Positions 24,683 through 32,910 of a stretch of DNA of 64,000 bases are shown here, piece by piece. The notes below the pieces were generated by a model that was given only the letters and a program-made list of their open reading frames with translations, ran no database searches and was not told the DNA's origin. Positions within the stretch are counted from its first letter, which is position 1. Each line of letters begins with the position of its first letter. Source of the stretch: Pedobacter cryoconitis (lineage in GTDB: Bacteria > Bacteroidota > Bacteroidia > Sphingobacteriales > Sphingobacteriaceae); NCBI RefSeq assembly GCF_014207135.1, contig NZ_JACHCC010000003.1, positions 346,701 through 410,700 of the forward strand, in the 5' to 3' direction. The translations under genes and the position numbers were made by a program.

Positions 24683-26732
24683 GCCTGTTATATTTATTCA
24701 GTGCATCTAATATCGTGATGGTAGCGAAGTTCTTTTTTTCGTCTTTTACTACCATTACATTTTCCCCCTTTTCATGGTCAGTGTCATCAGACATAGGCTG
24801 CCTCAATTCTGCTGAGGTATTCCAGTATCCAGACTCTTGCTGAGAATTAAGGAGGCGGTCTGATATTGTTTTTGCAATTTTGCCATACTTTCCTTTGTGA
24901 GGAGAACAGAGGATTATTTTTAATAAAAGTGCAATTTTAAAATCCTTTGGAACCAGGTTCTCCAATTCTTTTCTGGCTTGATCATGCGCCCAGTTTACAG
25001 ACGCATCAATTACTTCTCTGTATTTATCTGCGTCTTTATTAAATAAAGCCTCAACAGTGAGCGCTGTGGCATATTCAGGGCCAACCCACCAGTAACTATA
25101 CCAATATCCTGCAGGGTTCTGATGATCCAGTAAATAATCAATGGCAGACTTTTTACCAGCTAGGGCGTAGGCAGCTGTAACACAGTAATGTGGTATCTGC
25201 CAGCCATTAAAAACATGAGCTGCCGTGTTTTTTCCTATTGGGCCATTTAATGAATAAGTAGTTATGCCACCATCTGCTGCATAGTGCATACTCATTACAT
25301 CAAAGCCAGGCTCAGGAAATTCATCAGCAAAATCAGCAGTAGTTGCAAAAAGCCATGTCCATACAGTGCTGTCGGCATCTGCCGGTGTCATACCATTATA
25401 ACCCCAGCCCTCATTTTTTCTATATCTGGGTTTCAAGATTTCCCAGGCCTTATGCAATGCTTCGGTAGCTTTGGGGGATTCCAAACGAGCCAGATGAGCG
25501 GCTACATATGCAGTTACCCATTCGTCACTGTTCCCTTTGGACAAATTAAAGTCCTTCCACCATCCTGATTGTTGCTGATTTGCCAACATGTAATCAATTC
25601 CCTTACTGATAACCTTTTTGATATCAGGAGTTGCAGACTCTTGTTGTTTTGTGCTATCATGGGTAAGATCTATTGGACGTTTATGAACTTTCCACGAACT
25701 TTCATATCCAAGATAGGCTTTTAGCTCTATGTCTTTATCAGGACAATAGGACAATTTCAAATGAGAGATCCATTTCTTTATAAAAGTAAACTCGTTTTCA
25801 GGCTTCAGTAAAGAAGCTGTCCACAAATGTTCGGGCCATTCATCAATTTGTCCCGGAAAGATATCTTTGTCCCAGGTTAATATAGCTTCTATTTTGTCCT
25901 GTTGGTAGTGATTATGCGTATTAAGCTTCTCTATAAAAAAGCGCCAGTACGTTTCTGTAAGTGGTTGTTCATTCCAAAAGCATTCAAAACCAATTTTGGG
26001 GTAGACATCTTTGCCAATGTCAATGCATAAAGTTACCTTATCAGCATAACTGTAAACAAAAGATATCCAGTGATCCAGTTCAGGTCCTGTCCAGGCGTAT
26101 CCTAGCTTTTGTAAAAAAGGAACTACGGCACTAGCAGGTAATCTTTTAATGTTCACGCGGAGGGCATCAATATCTCTTGAAAAGAGAATTCCCAGATAGG
26201 CAATGAACCCTGGCTCAGGACATGCAGTGATGATAGTCTCGAAGAGAGGAAAAAAGCTCCGGTTCTCTCCCAGCATTTCCTTTAAAATAGTAAAGGAAAA
26301 ATCCTTCTGCTGGGCGCTTGTAAGACCAGGTTGCAGCTCGAAAAACAATAACGGTGCTTTAATATCGGATGAAAGCACATCCAGTTCAAGAAAAACTTCA
26401 GCTATACTATGATGATAAACTGATGTTTTATCAGCCCATTTCTTTAAAAAACTAACAATCTTTTCGTGTTCGTGATTAGCAGTAAACTTATCATGAAACC
26501 AGTCAGACAGTGCACGTAAATCGTCTTCGTCTCTTCTTATACAGAATTGAAGATCAACTTGTTCCTGGTCATTGAGCCGGCATTCTAATCCAAATCTGAG
26601 AAGAGGTGGGAAAAATTCAGCTGCTTTTTCTAAGAGTTCGAATTGTGCTGGTGTTACCAGACTTTGTGGTAGTGAATCACGGAAATTTCCCAGGGCTTTT
26701 AAGAGGGAGTATTCATCGGATACTTGTTTCAT
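24669..26732 (-). CDS. Two-part protein with squalene-cyclase/prenyltransferase-like C-terminal domain, in lasso cluster
   Basis: A 687-residue cytosolic protein. Residues about 370-687 have the alpha/alpha-barrel repeats of squalene-hopene cyclases and prenyltransferase beta subunits: QW-type motifs at QQQSGWW (386-392), HQNPAGYW (537-544) and SQQESGYW (630-637), and a DADST segment (452-456) that resembles the DxDD acid motif of class II terpene cyclases with Ser in place of the third Asp. Residues 1-350 have an unrecognized fold with repeated strand-rich stretches (VTLCIDIGKDVYPKIGFECF). No signal peptide. It overlaps the kinase gene by 20 bases and so belongs to the lasso operon. Whether it modifies the peptide, adds a lipid, or is a structural partner is unknown. 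Confidence 0.75.
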   Translation of the reverse strand: MKQVSDEYSLLKALGNFRDSLPQSLVTPAQFELLEKAAEFFPPLLRFGLECRLNDQEQVDLQFCIRRDEDDLRALSDWFHDKFTANHEHEKIVSFLKKWADKTSVYHHSIAEVFLELDVLSSDIKAPLLFFELQPGLTSAQQKDFSFTILKEMLGENRSFFPLFETIITACPEPGFIAYLGILFSRDIDALRVNIKRLPASAVVPFLQKLGYAWTGPELDHWISFVYSYADKVTLCIDIGKDVYPKIGFECFWNEQPLTETYWRFFIEKLNTHNHYQQDKIEAILTWDKDIFPGQIDEWPEHLWTASLLKPENEFTFIKKWISHLKLSYCPDKDIELKAYLGYESSWKVHKRPIDLTHDSTKQQESATPDIKKVISKGIDYMLANQQQSGWWKDFNLSKGNSDEWVTAYVAAHLARLESPKATEALHKAWEILKPRYRKNEGWGYNGMTPADADSTVWTWLFATTADFADEFPEPGFDVMSMHYAADGGITTYSLNGPIGKNTAAHVFNGWQIPHYCVTAAYALAGKKSAIDYLLDHQNPAGYWYSYWWVGPEYATALTVEALFNKDADKYREVIDASVNWAHDQARKELENLVPKDFKIALLLKIILCSPHKGKYGKIAKTISDRLLNSQQESGYWNTSAELRQPMSDDTDHEKGENVMVVKDEKKNFATITILDALNKYNRLNFS

Positions 26733-27684
26733 TCAAGGTAATATTTATAGTTTCAAGTATCGAATTATAAACTTCATGGATACGTGTGATATCATCTGGG
26801 GAGTGAATGGCATAGGATGGCACAGTTTTCAGAAAGGTCATCACCGATTGGAAGTAAATCTTCAGGTATTCCTTGGAATTAAGCCCGGGAAGTAATATTT
26901 CATCCATCAGGACAGAAAGTGCTTCTGATTTTTTTTGCGTAGTGATCAATTCTGCCGGTTCTGCTACCCGCTGATTGATGAAGAAGATAGCAGCAACCTC
27001 TCTGGGAAGGTCATCTGTCTTGTTATCTCCCTGGGTAAAATAATATTTTTGGGTAATAGTTTCACCGAGCACACCTTTGTTCCAGCCCGAAGGCAATTCG
27101 AAGACCCGTTTAATGTTTGTTTCCGGAATAGCCAGAGCCGATACAATATCGGGGTTAATCTTCAGTGATGTTTCTCCCTGGGAAGCTAAAAAACAATTAT
27201 CTTCATGATGCAGCACAGCATAATCATCACACCATACACCATGTCCTTTAAGGTGAAAATAAGTAGCTAAAGTGGATTTTCCGGCCCCTTTCTGGCCAAC
27301 AAATAAAATTACTTTGTCATCAATGCACATGGCTGATGCATGCAGACAAAAATGTCCTTGCTCATGCAGGCAGAACTTGGTAATGTTACCCCGGAGCAAT
27401 GATTGGACGGTTTGTTCGGAAGCAATGCTGGTTGAGTAGTATAAAACCTTTTCTCCTCCTGGTAAAATGATAAAGCTCGCGACCGGAACTTTATCATCGT
27501 GATATTCAAAAAGGAAGCACCCCATATTTTCAGGGGTGACATCCGTGTAAACATTTTCACCAAAAGTGGTTGAATCAGGGGAGAGCTTAAGTGCATTAAA
27601 TACAAATTTCTCTTTCAGGTCAGTAAACTCGGTAAAACTTAAACTGCTGAATTCTATAGAAAAATGCACAAGTTGCCCAACCAA
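26713..27684 (-). CDS. HPr-kinase-like protein, probable lasso peptide kinase
   Basis: A 323-residue protein homologous to the C-terminal kinase part of HPr kinase: LHASAM (115 on), a P-loop GQKGAGKST (130-138) and the acidic WCDDYA (151-156). Homologues in lasso clusters phosphorylate the C-terminal Ser of the precursor, as known for the paeninodin family; the precursor next to it ends in Ser, which fits. The start is a TTG immediately after the precursor stop, with GTG at 27669 as alternative; no ATG is available near the N-terminus. It is coupled to the precursor upstream and to the cyclase-like gene downstream by a 20-base overlap. Confidence 0.82.
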   Translation of the reverse strand: MVGQLVHFSIEFSSLSFTEFTDLKEKFVFNALKLSPDSTTFGENVYTDVTPENMGCFLFEYHDDKVPVASFIILPGGEKVLYYSTSIASEQTVQSLLRGNITKFCLHEQGHFCLHASAMCIDDKVILFVGQKGAGKSTLATYFHLKGHGVWCDDYAVLHHEDNCFLASQGETSLKINPDIVSALAIPETNIKRVFELPSGWNKGVLGETITQKYYFTQGDNKTDDLPREVAAIFFINQRVAEPAELITTQKKSEALSVLMDEILLPGLNSKEYLKIYFQSVMTFLKTVPSYAIHSPDDITRIHEVYNSILETINITLNETSIR

Positions 27685-27831
27685 TTATGAATTGTAGTTT
27701 GGTGAAGTACCACCATCATTTCCATGTCCTGAATTAGTGGTGTTTGTAACCTCTCCAATTTTCCCAAGATCTTTTAGTTCAGGTGTCTGGTAAACCTTTT
27801 TGTCGTTTTGAGTAGCTTCTTCTTTTTGCAT
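27685..27831 (-). CDS. Lasso peptide precursor (A)
   Basis: A 48-residue peptide encoded in the gap between the cyclase and kinase genes. Its leader matches the lasso rule YxxPxLxxxGxxxxxTxx exactly: Y14, P17, L19, G23, T29. The rule puts the cut after N30, giving the core TTNSGHGNDGGTSPNYNS (18 residues). The only acidic core residue is D39, at core position 9, so a 9-membered macrolactam from the Thr31 amine to the Asp39 side chain is predicted. A second reading, cut after T32, would give a 7-membered ring and is less likely. Thr as first core residue is uncommon; Gly is usual. The C-terminal Ser48 suits the adjacent kinase. The gene ends where the kinase start begins. Confidence 0.85.
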   Translation of the reverse strand: MQKEEATQNDKKVYQTPELKDLGKIGEVTNTTNSGHGNDGGTSPNYNS

Positions 27832-27870
27832 AACGTTAATTATTATTTTTAATTAAATATAGGATATTTT

Positions 27871-29685
27871 TTAGGATTTACAAGCCCGCCATGTTAAAAT
27901 TTGCAGAATGATCAACATGTTTTTATAAGATGCAGAGGAATTGTCGGGGTTTCTCAGCTCTTTAAGCAGACTGGGTATGTCGATTTTGCTGGCGAAAAAA
28001 TCCTCAGACTCCAGTAACTGCTGTTCGAGCGTATCGAGTATGTCTTTATTTTTTAAATTTTGAGAATGAGGACTCCCGTAAAGTGGTGTTTTGGGTCTTT
28101 TTACTATTTCATCGGGAAGGTAAGGTATCATAGCCATCCGCAACAAAGATTTCTGATATAGTAAATGAGGAGGGAGTGCAAGCATGAAAAGCAGGAGCTC
28201 CAGAGAGAAAAATGGTTGTCTTATCTTAATTTTCTGACCAGTAAACCCCGGGTGGGTGGTCTCAAACAACCAGCCCCAGAAAGGGTTTCCATACATAGCA
28301 AAATAGGAACGTATCGAGGTGCCGTCCTTATTCGGTTTGTAGGGGTTGTAGTCTGCAGGAAAAAAGTCAGGCTCGAACCAGTATGGTAAGGGATATTTGG
28401 CAGCGGGTGTCTTCCTTATCAATTTCATTAGCCACTGCTTGATATTGATCCCCGAAAAATGACCAAATGTACGATAGAACTCCATGTCATCCAGAAAGGA
28501 TTGAGCCAGGTGCCCCTGAGCGATAAGCCTTTCTCTTGAGCGTTGTTCATACTCGAATAATGGGTCCCCTCCAAAGCCTGTTAACAGTACTCTGGAAAAA
28601 GCTGCAGCATCCAAAAGTATCTGGGCTTCTGCTGTTGCATCTGGTACTGCAGCAGGCTCCGGAATCCAATTGGTCAGAGGTTCAGCAATGTTTTTAACAT
28701 AATCCTCAGCAATGTACTGCTTAATGGGAACATTGAGATGTTTGGCTATTAGCTTTCCAAAATATCCTTCATTCTCATTTACAAGATGTTTGTAACCAAT
28801 ATTAAAAGACACTTGTGTATGATCTTTTCCATACCTGTCCCTGAGAACGTTTTTAGCGGTTGCAGTTATGGAGGAACTATCCATACCACCACTTAATGAA
28901 CAGGCCACTTTATTGGTTCTGGTACGGTCTTTTATAGATTTTTCAAATAAACTATAGAAATGACTTACATATTCCTTAGTGGTCTTGTACCGTATAGGTT
29001 TGATCCTGGTTGGGATTTCCCAATAACAGCTGACTTCAATTTTTCCATCCTTACAGGTCAGTTTATGAGCTGGAGGAAGTTTTTTAATTTCTTTATAGAT
29101 CGTGTGACCGAAACTCCGGTTTGTCCCGGTCATCAGATAATCTCTTAATACTTCATCACTCAGTTCAGCCATCAGGTTCGGTACCGCTTTTAGAGAATGA
29201 TAAAAATTTGTAAAAAGAAACCGGTTTTCAAGTTGAGTATAGTAAAAAGGGATCAGCCCAAAGTGATCGCGGGCACAAAAAAGATAATTTGTCTTTTCAT
29301 TCCAGATAGCAAAAGCATAATCACCCGAAATATGTTGCAGACAATCTTCATCCCAATGTTTATAAGCATAGAGCAGGAGATAGGAGTCCGGGATAGAATT
29401 ACTGATCGTATTGAAGTATAAACCCAGTTCTTTAATTAGTTCTGTCCGGTTATCCAGGCGTACATCTCCTACAATCCGGAGATTTTCATCAATTGTAAAG
29501 GGGAGCTGGTCTGCTTCAGTATCTTCACAAGTTTTAAGCCAGCCGAACCGTAAATCAATGTGATTACTCTTCCATGCTCCTGAATAATCATCGCAGCAAG
29601 ATGCAATTACTACTGTGCAGGCATCAAGCAGTTCCTCGTCAGCCTTTTCCAGCCGGGGAGCAAGTATACCAATGAACCCGCTCAT
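27871..29685 (-). CDS. Lasso peptide cyclase (asparagine-synthetase-like, C protein)
   Basis: A 604-residue homologue of glutamine-hydrolysing asparagine synthetase. The C-terminal synthetase domain has the ATP motif SGGMDSS (265-271). The N-terminal glutaminase-like domain begins MSGFIGIL and so lacks the catalytic Cys2 needed to release ammonia from glutamine. That is the pattern of lasso cyclases, which adenylate the Asp/Glu side chain and let the core amine attack it. Context is decisive: B1 and B2 genes lie upstream (4-base overlap with B2) and the precursor 39 bases downstream. Confidence 0.92.
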   Translation of the reverse strand: MSGFIGILAPRLEKADEELLDACTVVIASCCDDYSGAWKSNHIDLRFGWLKTCEDTEADQLPFTIDENLRIVGDVRLDNRTELIKELGLYFNTISNSIPDSYLLLYAYKHWDEDCLQHISGDYAFAIWNEKTNYLFCARDHFGLIPFYYTQLENRFLFTNFYHSLKAVPNLMAELSDEVLRDYLMTGTNRSFGHTIYKEIKKLPPAHKLTCKDGKIEVSCYWEIPTRIKPIRYKTTKEYVSHFYSLFEKSIKDRTRTNKVACSLSGGMDSSSITATAKNVLRDRYGKDHTQVSFNIGYKHLVNENEGYFGKLIAKHLNVPIKQYIAEDYVKNIAEPLTNWIPEPAAVPDATAEAQILLDAAAFSRVLLTGFGGDPLFEYEQRSRERLIAQGHLAQSFLDDMEFYRTFGHFSGINIKQWLMKLIRKTPAAKYPLPYWFEPDFFPADYNPYKPNKDGTSIRSYFAMYGNPFWGWLFETTHPGFTGQKIKIRQPFFSLELLLFMLALPPHLLYQKSLLRMAMIPYLPDEIVKRPKTPLYGSPHSQNLKNKDILDTLEQQLLESEDFFASKIDIPSLLKELRNPDNSSASYKNMLIILQILTWRACKS

Positions 29686-30149
29686 TTAAATTTCAGTACA
29701 GAGTTTAGCTTACCTTCCGGTAAGACAAAATAATTAGCTATTACCGAAGGGTGGTCATTTAGAAGAACCCCTTCCTTTTCTAACCATGCATGGGCATCAA
29801 ATCTCCCTTTGCTCTGGCTTACACCAATTTTGAGTTCGGAAGAAATACCTTTCCTGCTTAATAAAAAACGCATAACCAGCGATTGAGACAGGCAGCGTCC
29901 TTTTAAAAAGGTAAGCTGGTTCATTTGATTAAAGATCGTCGCGTATTTGTCAAGAATAACAACAGTTGTATTATAGTCAGGAGGCGGAACAATTTTTGAA
30001 AAAAAAGAAAGTAGCTTTTCAGTAGTTTTTAAGCTCGTAAACCGAAGGTTTGTCTCTATTAAGGTCGTCAGAAGACGAGTTTGGAAAAATAACCGTTCGT
30101 AGGCTCTCAGAGACCTGTTCAGATTTTTCAAATCGTGATCTGAATACAT
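29682..30149 (-). CDS. Lasso peptide leader peptidase (B2, transglutaminase-like)
   Basis: A 155-residue protein of the microcin J25 McjB C-terminal family. The Cys-His-Asp triad is visible: C86 in GRCLSQSLVMRFLLSR, H120 in FDAHAWLE, D132 in LLNDHP. It cuts the leader from the precursor. Encoded separately from the recognition domain, so this is a split-B system. It overlaps the PqqD gene by one base upstream and the cyclase gene by four downstream. Confidence 0.92.
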   Translation of the reverse strand: MYSDHDLKNLNRSLRAYERLFFQTRLLTTLIETNLRFTSLKTTEKLLSFFSKIVPPPDYNTTVVILDKYATIFNQMNQLTFLKGRCLSQSLVMRFLLSRKGISSELKIGVSQSKGRFDAHAWLEKEGVLLNDHPSVIANYFVLPEGKLNSVLKFK

Positions 30150-30424
30150 CAGGAAACAACAATTAATTCAGCTTTTTCCAGATTTTCTATCAATCGGAGT
30201 ATGTCAGTCTGAAGTTGTTCTGCACTCACTTCATATTCATCTTGTAATACATTAAAAACCGACTCACTGTCCTGATGGTCTGATAGTAATTCCCAAAAAC
30301 GTTTTCCGACCTCGTCGAGTTCATAAAAATGTTCTGTGTTTAAATTTAGGATGACAACTCCATGGCCCATTTCCTGAACGATGCTGTGGTCGGCTATTCT
30401 GATGTTTCTTTTTGGTAAATTCAT
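30149..30424 (-). CDS. PqqD-like leader-recognition protein (lasso B1)
   Basis: A 91-residue PqqD-family RiPP recognition element: VVILNLNTEHFYELDEVGKR on the winged-helix face, ending in ILRLIENLEKAELIVVS. It would bind the YxxP part of the precursor leader and deliver it to B2 and the cyclase. First gene of the minus-strand lasso operon; its stop overlaps the B2 start. No promoter could be placed with confidence in the 429-base gap upstream. Confidence 0.9.
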   Translation of the reverse strand: MNLPKRNIRIADHSIVQEMGHGVVILNLNTEHFYELDEVGKRFWELLSDHQDSESVFNVLQDEYEVSAEQLQTDILRLIENLEKAELIVVS

Positions 30425-30853
30425 TAGCGTTAATTGTTAATAAGTAGTTCCTCTAAGATGAACGGCAGATAGTGAGAAGTTATCTTCATTTTAGAGTCTG
30501 ATAAAGATAAGTGATAATAATTTTAAATCACAATACCTTTTTTGATAAAAATTTCGCAGCTTTCAAAGCCGGGGCCAGCTTACCTGTATAGTTTATGATT
30601 TGGGCAAACCTACCATTTTAATATCCGGAATATATTTTTGTGAATTTCGTTTAAAGTAATCGTATGTTACCGCTTTTTTTGGTGCTGTCGCCATTGGGAT
30701 ATCATGGACAGTAGTCGTATATTGTCATTTAAAATGTTTGCTGGAAGGTTTTAACTTATAATTGCCTACTTCCGTCTAAATTGCAAGCTGGCATTATGTT
30801 TAACAACTCATATTCCTGATTTGGAGCAATTTTTTTTATCTTTTACGGAATTA
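30425..30853. other. AT-rich intergenic region upstream of the lasso operon
   Basis: 429 bases without a recognizable gene. It should hold the lasso operon promoter. One minus-strand frame (30593-30694) is open for 33 codons from an ATG and reads like protein at its end (KYIPDIKMVGLPKS), but has no known family. A TAGGTTTG box on the minus strand (30605-30612) resembles a -7 element but lies inside that frame. No tRNA-like or phage-like sequence is seen. Confidence 0.5.
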
Positions 30854-31516
30854 TTATATCAGACCGAGCGATTTTATTTTATCGTATGATAATTCTGTGT
30901 AATCGTTAATATATAGACTACATGGAGGTAATTCATCCTGCGTATGAGAAGTCAGTACACCTACAACCTGCATTCCCGCATTCAGTGCTGCTGAAATGCC
31001 CGCGTGAGAATCTTCAAAAACAATACATTGGGCTGGGGATATACCTAAGTTAATTGCAGAAGTAAGATATACTTCAGGATCAGGTTTATGTTTCTTAACG
31101 TTTTCACTGGCCATTACAGAGCTTAATTGCTCACGAATAGCGACTTTACTTAATATTAAATCAAGATTAGCATAAGGAGCAGAAGTAGCTACCCCTAATT
31201 TCACCCCATTACTTTTAAGATCAGTTATAAATTCAATGATTCCCGTAATTGGTTCGATATGAGCTGCATATATTTTTCGGAAAAGACTTTCTTTCTCTTC
31301 TTCCATTTGTAGTAATTCTTCTCCGGTTACCGGCCTTTTTAAGAAATGCGAAAAGATGTAGCTATTGCTTTTTCCATACATATGCAGGGCGAAATCTTCA
31401 GTTGTCGGAGTTAGATTACGGACAGAAAAAAACTCGCGGAAGGCTAGAGAATGGTATGGATTGGTATGGCAGATTACCCCGTCCATATCAAAAATAACTG
31501 CAATTTCTTGATTCAT
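30854..31516 (-). CDS. HAD-superfamily phosphatase, beta-phosphoglucomutase-like
   Basis: A 220-residue HAD hydrolase. Catalytic D10 and D12 sit in AVIFDMDGVI, followed by a helical cap, then LGVATSAP (motif II), KKHKPDPEVY (motif III Lys) and CIVFEDSHAGISAALNAG (motif IV). The cap type is that of beta-phosphoglucomutase and sugar-phosphate phosphatases. Same strand as the lasso operon but separated by 429 bases, so probably unrelated. Substrate likely a small sugar phosphate, by family only. Confidence 0.88.
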   Translation of the reverse strand: MNQEIAVIFDMDGVICHTNPYHSLAFREFFSVRNLTPTTEDFALHMYGKSNSYIFSHFLKRPVTGEELLQMEEEKESLFRKIYAAHIEPITGIIEFITDLKSNGVKLGVATSAPYANLDLILSKVAIREQLSSVMASENVKKHKPDPEVYLTSAINLGISPAQCIVFEDSHAGISAALNAGMQVVGVLTSHTQDELPPCSLYINDYTELSYDKIKSLGLI

Positions 31517-31650
31517 ATGGCAAAGTTAATTTGATTTTAACAGGTATGGTTATCAAAATAATATTTATTTATTCAGAAACTGTGACATTTTGAATACTGG
31601 TGCGAATAATTGAATGGATTTAAAATTAGATTAGTAGTATAACTGCACTC

Positions 31651-32160
31651 ATGGATACACTTCAGCAAGGGGAACATTTTTTAGCTGTAATTGAACAAAA
31701 CAAGGGCATAATCTACAAGATTGCCAACTCTTTTAATAAAGATGAGGATGATAAAAAAGATCTTGTACAGGAAATTACCCTGCAGTTATGGCGTGCATTT
31801 CCGGGTTACGACCAAAGAAGTAAAATTTCTACCTGGATGTACCGGGTAGCATTGAATGTGGCTATTACTTTTTATAGAAAAGAGAAGAGGAAGAATGAGC
31901 TGATGACGCCGATTTCTGAAAATGTTATCGCATTTACAGCAGAAGATGCATCCGGGGACAATAATAGTAATCTACAGTTTCTGCAGCAGTTTATTAATGA
32001 ACTGAAAGAACTGGACAGAGCGCTGATGTTGCTTTATCTGGAAGAAAAAAGTCAGAAAGAAATGGCCGAAATATTGGGTTTATCAGAAACAAATATTGGT
32101 ACAAAGATCAGCCGGATCAAAGAGAAATTAAAGCAAAGGTTTTCAAAGATTAATAATTAA
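31651..32160 (+). CDS. ECF-type RNA polymerase sigma factor
   Basis: A 169-residue sigma-70 factor of the extracytoplasmic-function class: region 2 with KKDLVQEITLQLWRAFPGYD and STWMYRVALNVAI, region 4 with SQKEMAEILGLSETNIGTKI. It is followed after 4 bases by a membrane protein, the usual place for an anti-sigma factor. No FecR-like gene is near, so it is not an iron-type ECF system. Confidence 0.92.
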   Translation: MDTLQQGEHFLAVIEQNKGIIYKIANSFNKDEDDKKDLVQEITLQLWRAFPGYDQRSKISTWMYRVALNVAITFYRKEKRKNELMTPISENVIAFTAEDASGDNNSNLQFLQQFINELKELDRALMLLYLEEKSQKEMAEILGLSETNIGTKISRIKEKLKQRFSKINN

Positions 32161-32164
32161 GGAA

Positions 32165-32815
32165 ATGGAAGAACTGGAAATTAAACAATTGTGGCAGCAG
32201 TATGATAAGAGGCTGGAAGAGTCGTTGCGGATTAATAAACAGATAATCAGAGAGATGCAAACGCAGAAAGCCGAAAGTAAGATCAACTCGTTTCAAATCA
32301 GACAGGTTGTCGGTTTAATACTTGGGATATTTTGGGTTATTTTCTTAGGGTTTTTAGTTGTTAATACCCTGAACAACTTGTATTTTGCTATTTCAGTAGG
32401 TTTGATTATGCTGTTTAATATTTTTGCGATAGCAGTTTATATCAGGAACCTTGAATTGCTTAGCCAGATAAATATTACCGATAATATTACCGATTCGCAG
32501 CAGAAGCTGGCAACTATACAATCTTCACTGATTAATGTCGGAAGAATACTGATTTTACAGACTCCGTTTTATTGTACTTTTTACTATTCCAATGAGCTGG
32601 TTGCCCACGCGGGGACTTTATTCTGGTTAATTCAGCTCGTAGCGTTGTCATTCTTCACAGGATTATCTATTTATCTGTACAGAACGTTGACCTATAAGAA
32701 TATCCATAGAAAATGGGTCAGAAATATTATTGGCAGTTTTGGAGGTAAAACTTTAACAAAGGCAATGGAATTTCTGAATGAAATTGAAGACTATAGAACA
32801 GAAAAAACCAGTTAA
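32165..32815 (+). CDS. Membrane protein paired with the ECF sigma factor, possible anti-sigma factor
   Basis: A 216-residue protein with a charged cytosolic N-terminus (about 1-45, Gln/Lys/Glu rich) and four hydrophobic segments (about 48-68, 72-92, 122-140 and 147-168). No known domain is recognized. Its position 4 bases after the sigma gene and the cytosolic head suggest it holds the sigma factor at the membrane, but classical zinc anti-sigma motifs (HxxxCxxC) are absent. The call rests on context only. Confidence 0.6.
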   Translation: MEELEIKQLWQQYDKRLEESLRINKQIIREMQTQKAESKINSFQIRQVVGLILGIFWVIFLGFLVVNTLNNLYFAISVGLIMLFNIFAIAVYIRNLELLSQINITDNITDSQQKLATIQSSLINVGRILILQTPFYCTFYYSNELVAHAGTLFWLIQLVALSFFTGLSIYLYRTLTYKNIHRKWVRNIIGSFGGKTLTKAMEFLNEIEDYRTEKTS

Positions 32816-32910
32816 TTATATTCCGGCACAATAATAGTAGTTGGCCAGAGAGCCGGAGCTTTAAATATTTTGGCTATATTAAATCTGAATATTTAAATCC
32901 TGGTCGAATA

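Noticed and set aside
27685..27831. Core start at Asn33, giving a 7-membered ring
   Set aside because: A Thr would still be at -2, but the fixed spacing from Tyr14 to Thr29 in the leader rule favours Thr31 and a 9-membered ring.
30605..30612. TAGGTTTG on the minus strand as the lasso operon -7 box
   Set aside because: It matches the consensus, but no -33 element is at the right distance and it lies 181 bases from the first gene inside a short frame.
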